Source: an uncultured Lachnospiraceae bacterium (GTDB taxonomy: Bacteria; Bacillota_A; Clostridia; Lachnospirales; Lachnospiraceae). Taken from it: 16,199 nucleotides of DNA. A program made the position numbers and the translations under genes. Location of the stretch: NCBI GenBank assembly GCA_910587495.1, contig CAJUMT010000064.1:1-16199 (forward strand), given 5' to 3'. Positions 13,261-16,199 of the stretch are shown one piece after another. A model generated the notes under the pieces. The model searched no databases, was not told where the DNA came from, and worked only from the letters and a program-made list of their open reading frames with translations. The first letter of the stretch is position 1. Every line of letters starts with the position of its first letter.

Positions 13261-14817
13261 CTACTCTATATCAATATCCATATGAATCATATCAGACAAG
13301 TCAATGGACGCCTCCTGCGCTCTGGTATCCGTAGCAGGCGTACAAATCTGCACCGCCATTCTTACATGCAGCTCTTTTTCGATCGTCTGTTCCACTTCTC
13401 CCGCCAGCGCTTCTTCATCCACCGGATGATTTTTATTCAAAACAATCTGTACGCCTGTATGCCCTGGTAACTCCCGCATCTGTGCGCCCTTTAACACGTT
13501 CTGCGCCCACCCGCCGGTCTTCTTACGGATCTCCTGAAAACGTGCGATAAGCGTCTGCACATCCTTTGGCAAAGCCTCAGGAACAATCTTTTCTTTCGAC
13601 GTTCCTTCGGAGGGAAGATGAGCCGCTGTATCATCTTTGAGAGGTGCGGCAGATACCATGACTCCCTGCTCCATCTTTTGTTCCAGCTGCGCCAGCCTTT
13701 GAAGAACAGAATCATAATTTTGCTCCATGGACGGTCTGCACAGCTTGATCAGGGCGATCTCCACCAAAACCCGTTTCTGGGTTGCATAGCGAAGCTGGCC
13801 GGATAATTCTGAAAAAATACGAATATAACGCATGAGCGTATCCATATCCGCAAGAGCGGCTTCTTCTTTCATCAGTGCCAGACGCTCTGCAGATACATCA
13901 ATCTCATCTTCCATTTCAGGCCCGCTTTTCAGCATAAGAAGATTCCTCAGATACCAGATAAAATCCAGAACAAACTGAGAAAGTTCTCTGCCTTTTAAAA
14001 CGATATCCTCCAGCTCCCGTATCACCGACGTAAGATCCCGGGCGCAGATCTTCCTGAAAAAACTGCCAAACACATCCATGTCCACAGCCCCGATCACTTC
14101 GAGCACATGTTCATAAGTGAGCGTCTGTCCCAGGTAAAAAGCAATACACTGGTCTAAAAGGCTTAAAGCGTCTCTCATGGAACCGTCTGCTGCTTTGGCT
14201 ATATAAGAAAGCGCCCGATCCTCTGCTTCCACCTGTTCTTGCTCCATAAGATCTTTCAACCGCGAAGCGATGGTCTCCACTGTGATCCTGCGAAAATCAT
14301 ACCGCTGGCACCTGGACAGAATTGTGACAGGTATTTTATGAGCCTCCGTGGTAGCAAGGATAAAGATCACATAAGAAGGAGGTTCCTCCAGCGTCTTTAA
14401 AAGCGCATTAAAAGCGCCTGTGGACAACATGTGAACCTCGTCAATAATATAAACCTTATACCTGCCCTCCGTAGGCGAATAAGCCACCTCATCCCGGATT
14501 TCACGGATATTGTCCACTCCGTTATTAGACGCCGCGTCAATCTCAATTACATTCATGGAAACGCCCGAGGCAATCGCCCCGCAGCATGCACATGCGCCGC
14601 AGGGATTACCGTCTCTTAATGCCTGACAGTTAACTGCTTTTGCGAATATTTTGGCTATCGTAGTCTTTCCGGTACCTCTGGTCCCGCAGAAAAGATAGGC
14701 ATGCCCGATACGGTCAGACTTAATCTGGTTTTTTAATGTTGTAACTATATGATCCTGTCCTTTTACATCTGAAAATTCCGTCGGTCGGAACTTTCGGTAT
14801 AACGCTGTATAAGACAT
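13261..14817 (-). CDS. dnaX: DNA polymerase III subunits gamma/tau
   Basis: A 518-residue clamp-loader ATPase. The AAA+ module has Walker A GTRGTGKT (45-52), a zinc module with C64, C73, C76 and C79, Walker B IIDEVH (124-129), sensor-1 ATTE (155-158) and the SRC motif (168-170). Domain III follows to about 365, then a short variable C-terminal part (about 370-518). The C-terminal region is shorter than in E. coli tau. I see no A-AAA-AAG-type slippery site in the region after the ATPase module, so a single product is likely. ATG 14817 has AGGAG upstream and lies 16 bp after pfkA. The SRP RNA gene is also nearby, as in Bacillus subtilis. Confidence 0.97.
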   Translation of the reverse strand: MSYTALYRKFRPTEFSDVKGQDHIVTTLKNQIKSDRIGHAYLFCGTRGTGKTTIAKIFAKAVNCQALRDGNPCGACACCGAIASGVSMNVIEIDAASNNGVDNIREIRDEVAYSPTEGRYKVYIIDEVHMLSTGAFNALLKTLEEPPSYVIFILATTEAHKIPVTILSRCQRYDFRRITVETIASRLKDLMEQEQVEAEDRALSYIAKAADGSMRDALSLLDQCIAFYLGQTLTYEHVLEVIGAVDMDVFGSFFRKICARDLTSVIRELEDIVLKGRELSQFVLDFIWYLRNLLMLKSGPEMEDEIDVSAERLALMKEEAALADMDTLMRYIRIFSELSGQLRYATQKRVLVEIALIKLCRPSMEQNYDSVLQRLAQLEQKMEQGVMVSAAPLKDDTAAHLPSEGTSKEKIVPEALPKDVQTLIARFQEIRKKTGGWAQNVLKGAQMRELPGHTGVQIVLNKNHPVDEEALAGEVEQTIEKELHVRMAVQICTPATDTRAQEASIDLSDMIHMDIDIE

Positions 14818-14833
14818 GTCCCTTCACTCCTGA

Positions 14834-15910
14834 TCAGTCGCCGAAACTAATTCCAACCAATTTGGCTTCCTCAATAATACCTGAATTGGGGTCCACCATC
14901 TTAAGTTTTCCTGCCACATCGCCCAAAGGCACTTTGCAGGTTTCACCGTTTACAATGGCTACCATGTATCCATAATCATCATCCATAATCAGTTTAGCTG
15001 CCCTTGCCCCTAATCGTGTGGAAAGTACGCGGTCATAGGGCTTCGGAGAGCCGCCTCTTTGGGTATGTCCCGGAACCGTCACCCGGACATCCGCCCCAGT
15101 CCTTTTCTGAATCAGCTCTGCCAGTTCATAAGAAACGGACGGATATGGATAATTAGCCATCTTCGCTTTGTATTCTTTTTTGGACAGCGCCGCATCCTCT
15201 TTGGAAATTGCGCCTTCTGCCACTGCAAGGATTGTAAATCCTTTTTTGGCCTTTGTCCGCTTTTCGATGGCTTCACATACTTTGTTAATATCATAAGGAA
15301 TCTCAGGAATCAGCACGATGTCAGCGCCGCCGCCGATACCGGCATGAAGAGTCAGCCATCCTACTTTATGTCCCATCACTTCCACGATAAATACCCGTCC
15401 ATGGGAAGCTGCTGTCGTATGGATACAGTCAATACAATCCGTGGCGATATCAGCCGCGCTCTGAAAGCCGAACGTCATGTCTGTACCCCAAATGTCATTA
15501 TCTATGGTTTTCGGAAGATGGATAATATTAAGGCCCTCTTCTCTTAAAAGATTTGCACTTTTTTCCGTCCCGTTTCCGCCCAGGATTACCAGACAGTCCA
15601 GATTCAGCTTCCGGTAGTTCTCCTTCATAGCTGCCACCTTATCCAAACCGTTCTCATCAGGCGTCCTCATATTTTTAAAAGATTGTCTGGAGCTTCCCAG
15701 GATCGTGCCGCCTTTGGTAAGTATCCCTCCAAAGTCTCTGGCAGTCATATGCCGGTACTGATTATAAATAAGGCCTCTGTAGCCTTCCTCAAATCCAAAG
15801 ATCTCCACGTCGCTTCCCAATTTGTTGTAAAGGCTCTTAGCCACGCCTCTCATGGTCGCGTTTAAAGCCTGGCAATCGCCGCCGCTTGTCAAAAAACCAA
15901 CACGTTTCAT
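14834..15910 (-). CDS. pfkA: 6-phosphofructokinase, GGNGT/PKTIDND variant
   Basis: A 358-residue phosphofructokinase that phosphorylates fructose 6-phosphate to the 1,6-bisphosphate in glycolysis. Motifs: SGGDCQALNA (9-18), phosphoryl-donor loop GGNGT (111-115), catalytic PKTIDND (133-139, D137), MGHKVGW (179-185) and PGHTQRGGSP (280-289). ATP enzymes usually have GGDGS and PGTIDND; PPi enzymes have GGDD or GGED with PKTIDND. This one pairs the ATP-type glycine (G114) with the PPi/group-III-type lysine (K134) and has N113 for the usual acidic residue. The donor (ATP or PPi) therefore cannot be fixed by motif alone; ATP is my first guess because of G114. ATG 15910 has AGGAG upstream; a clear promoter is at 15968-15996. 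It is the first gene of the operon with dnaX. Confidence 0.93.
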   Translation of the reverse strand: MKRVGFLTSGGDCQALNATMRGVAKSLYNKLGSDVEIFGFEEGYRGLIYNQYRHMTARDFGGILTKGGTILGSSRQSFKNMRTPDENGLDKVAAMKENYRKLNLDCLVILGGNGTEKSANLLREEGLNIIHLPKTIDNDIWGTDMTFGFQSAADIATDCIDCIHTTAASHGRVFIVEVMGHKVGWLTLHAGIGGGADIVLIPEIPYDINKVCEAIEKRTKAKKGFTILAVAEGAISKEDAALSKKEYKAKMANYPYPSVSYELAELIQKRTGADVRVTVPGHTQRGGSPKPYDRVLSTRLGARAAKLIMDDDYGYMVAIVNGETCKVPLGDVAGKLKMVDPNSGIIEEAKLVGISFGD

Positions 15911-15967
15911 CGCATCTTCTCCTTTTTATTTAGTCCGCTTTTCCTACGGTCTGTTACACCAGTAAAT

Positions 15968-15996
15968 ATTATAAACCAATCCGGCATTTTCCACAA
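15968..15996 (-). promoter_or_regulatory. Promoter of the pfkA-dnaX-ybaB-recR-galM operon
   Basis: On the minus strand, -35 TTGTGG (15991-15996), 17-bp spacer, perfect -10 TATAAT (15968-15973). The -10 lies 57 bp before the pfkA start and downstream of the SRP RNA terminator. Confidence 0.7.
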
Positions 15997-16030
15997 GTGC
16001 CTAAGAATTTTCTGACACATCCCAGTGCAT

Positions 16031-16066
16031 AAAAAACATGAAGCTTTTTATAGTATAAGCTTCATG
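16031..16066 (-). terminator. Intrinsic terminator after the SRP RNA gene
   Basis: CATGAAGCTT (16037-16046) pairs perfectly with AAGCTTCATG (16057-16066) around a ten-base loop. Six A on the plus strand (16031-16036) give a U-run to minus-strand transcripts. It lies about 35 bp past the inferred SRP RNA 3' end, so the mature end is probably made by trimming. Confidence 0.8.
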
Positions 16067-16100
16067 CCGTCTTTTAGTCTACCATTTCTTCTATTTTTTA

Positions 16101-16199
16101 ATCCGTGCATCCTGCTTTGAGCCATAGACCGAAACGTTACCTGCACAGTTAACTCAGCCCAGGCACCCCTGCGGCACACAGAAGGTCCCGCTTAGTGCT
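16101..16199 (-). ncRNA. ffs: SRP RNA (scRNA, large Gram-positive type), 3' part, cut by window edge
   Basis: Read on the minus strand, this stretch contains TGTGCCGCAGGGGTGCCTGG, then GGGCTGAGTTAACTG, AGGTAACG and a 3' end GATGCACGGA. From memory these match the 3' half of the large Gram-positive SRP RNA (GTGCCGCAGGGTTGCCTGGG, CCGAGCTAACTG, AAGTAACG, GTGCACGGTA). The window would begin just after the conserved GGAAGGAAGC loop; the Alu domain and 5' half lie beyond the right edge. The RNA scaffolds the signal recognition particle with Ffh. Position beside dnaX agrees with Bacillus synteny. The exact 3' end is approximate. Confidence 0.85.

Noticed and set aside
13261..14817. Programmed ribosomal frameshift in dnaX, as in E. 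coli
   Set aside because: No run of six A followed by G was found in the sense strand after the ATPase module; the nearest is a five-A run near the C-terminus.
16101..16199. Right-edge structured RNA as 6S RNA or a pfkA riboswitch
   Set aside because: The sequence blocks match remembered SRP RNA, and a terminator plus an independent promoter separate it from pfkA.

Overview
The window looks like chromosomal DNA of a Gram-positive, anaerobic Clostridia-type bacterium, most likely Lachnospiraceae. The reasons are strong AGGAGG ribosome binding sites, a large Gram-positive-type SRP RNA next to dnaX, a DUF5711 protein, a YesM/YesN two-component pair beside a sugar ABC transporter, and a PFK variant I associate with that family. 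The genus cannot be named from the sequence alone. There is no sign of phage, IS elements or CRISPR.

Layout, left to right. (1) Positions 1-200 hold two tandem promoters 114 bp apart on the minus strand, with TTGACA boxes and A-tracts upstream. They fire out of the left edge and look like the P1/P2 pair of an rRNA (or stable RNA) operon. (2) Positions 233-3360 on the minus strand carry a three-gene envelope operon: a LysM membrane protein whose cytoplasmic domain resembles a metal-site-dead MPN/JAMM fold, a DUF5711 membrane-anchored propeller-like protein, and a CvpA-family protein. (3) Positions 3543-11182 on the plus strand form a sugar-uptake locus: AraC-type response regulator, YesM-type histidine kinase, terminator, then binding lipoprotein (YtfQ-like), ATPase (YtfR-like) and two permeases (YtfT- and YjfF-like). 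By family resemblance this is a galactofuranose/galactose importer under two-component control. (4) A bidirectional terminator at 11196-11233 separates it from a converging minus-strand operon, pfkA-dnaX-ybaB-recR-galM (11238-15910), with a good promoter at 15968-15996. (5) The right edge, 16101-16199, is the 3' part of the SRP RNA (scRNA) on the minus strand, followed by its own terminator.

How the parts fit: the kinase and regulator presumably sense an extracellular sugar signal and activate the promoter before the binding protein. The binding protein is made in excess because a terminator hairpin follows its gene. The importer brings in the sugar, and galM (mutarotase), which converges on it, would prepare galactose for the Leloir pathway. 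PFK sits further down in glycolysis.

The most striking feature is the 108-bp gap between the binding protein and ATPase genes. Three segments there can form either a terminator-like hairpin or a perfect 14-bp hairpin that buries the ATPase gene's ribosome binding site. The two structures share one arm and exclude each other, so this looks like a built-in expression switch.
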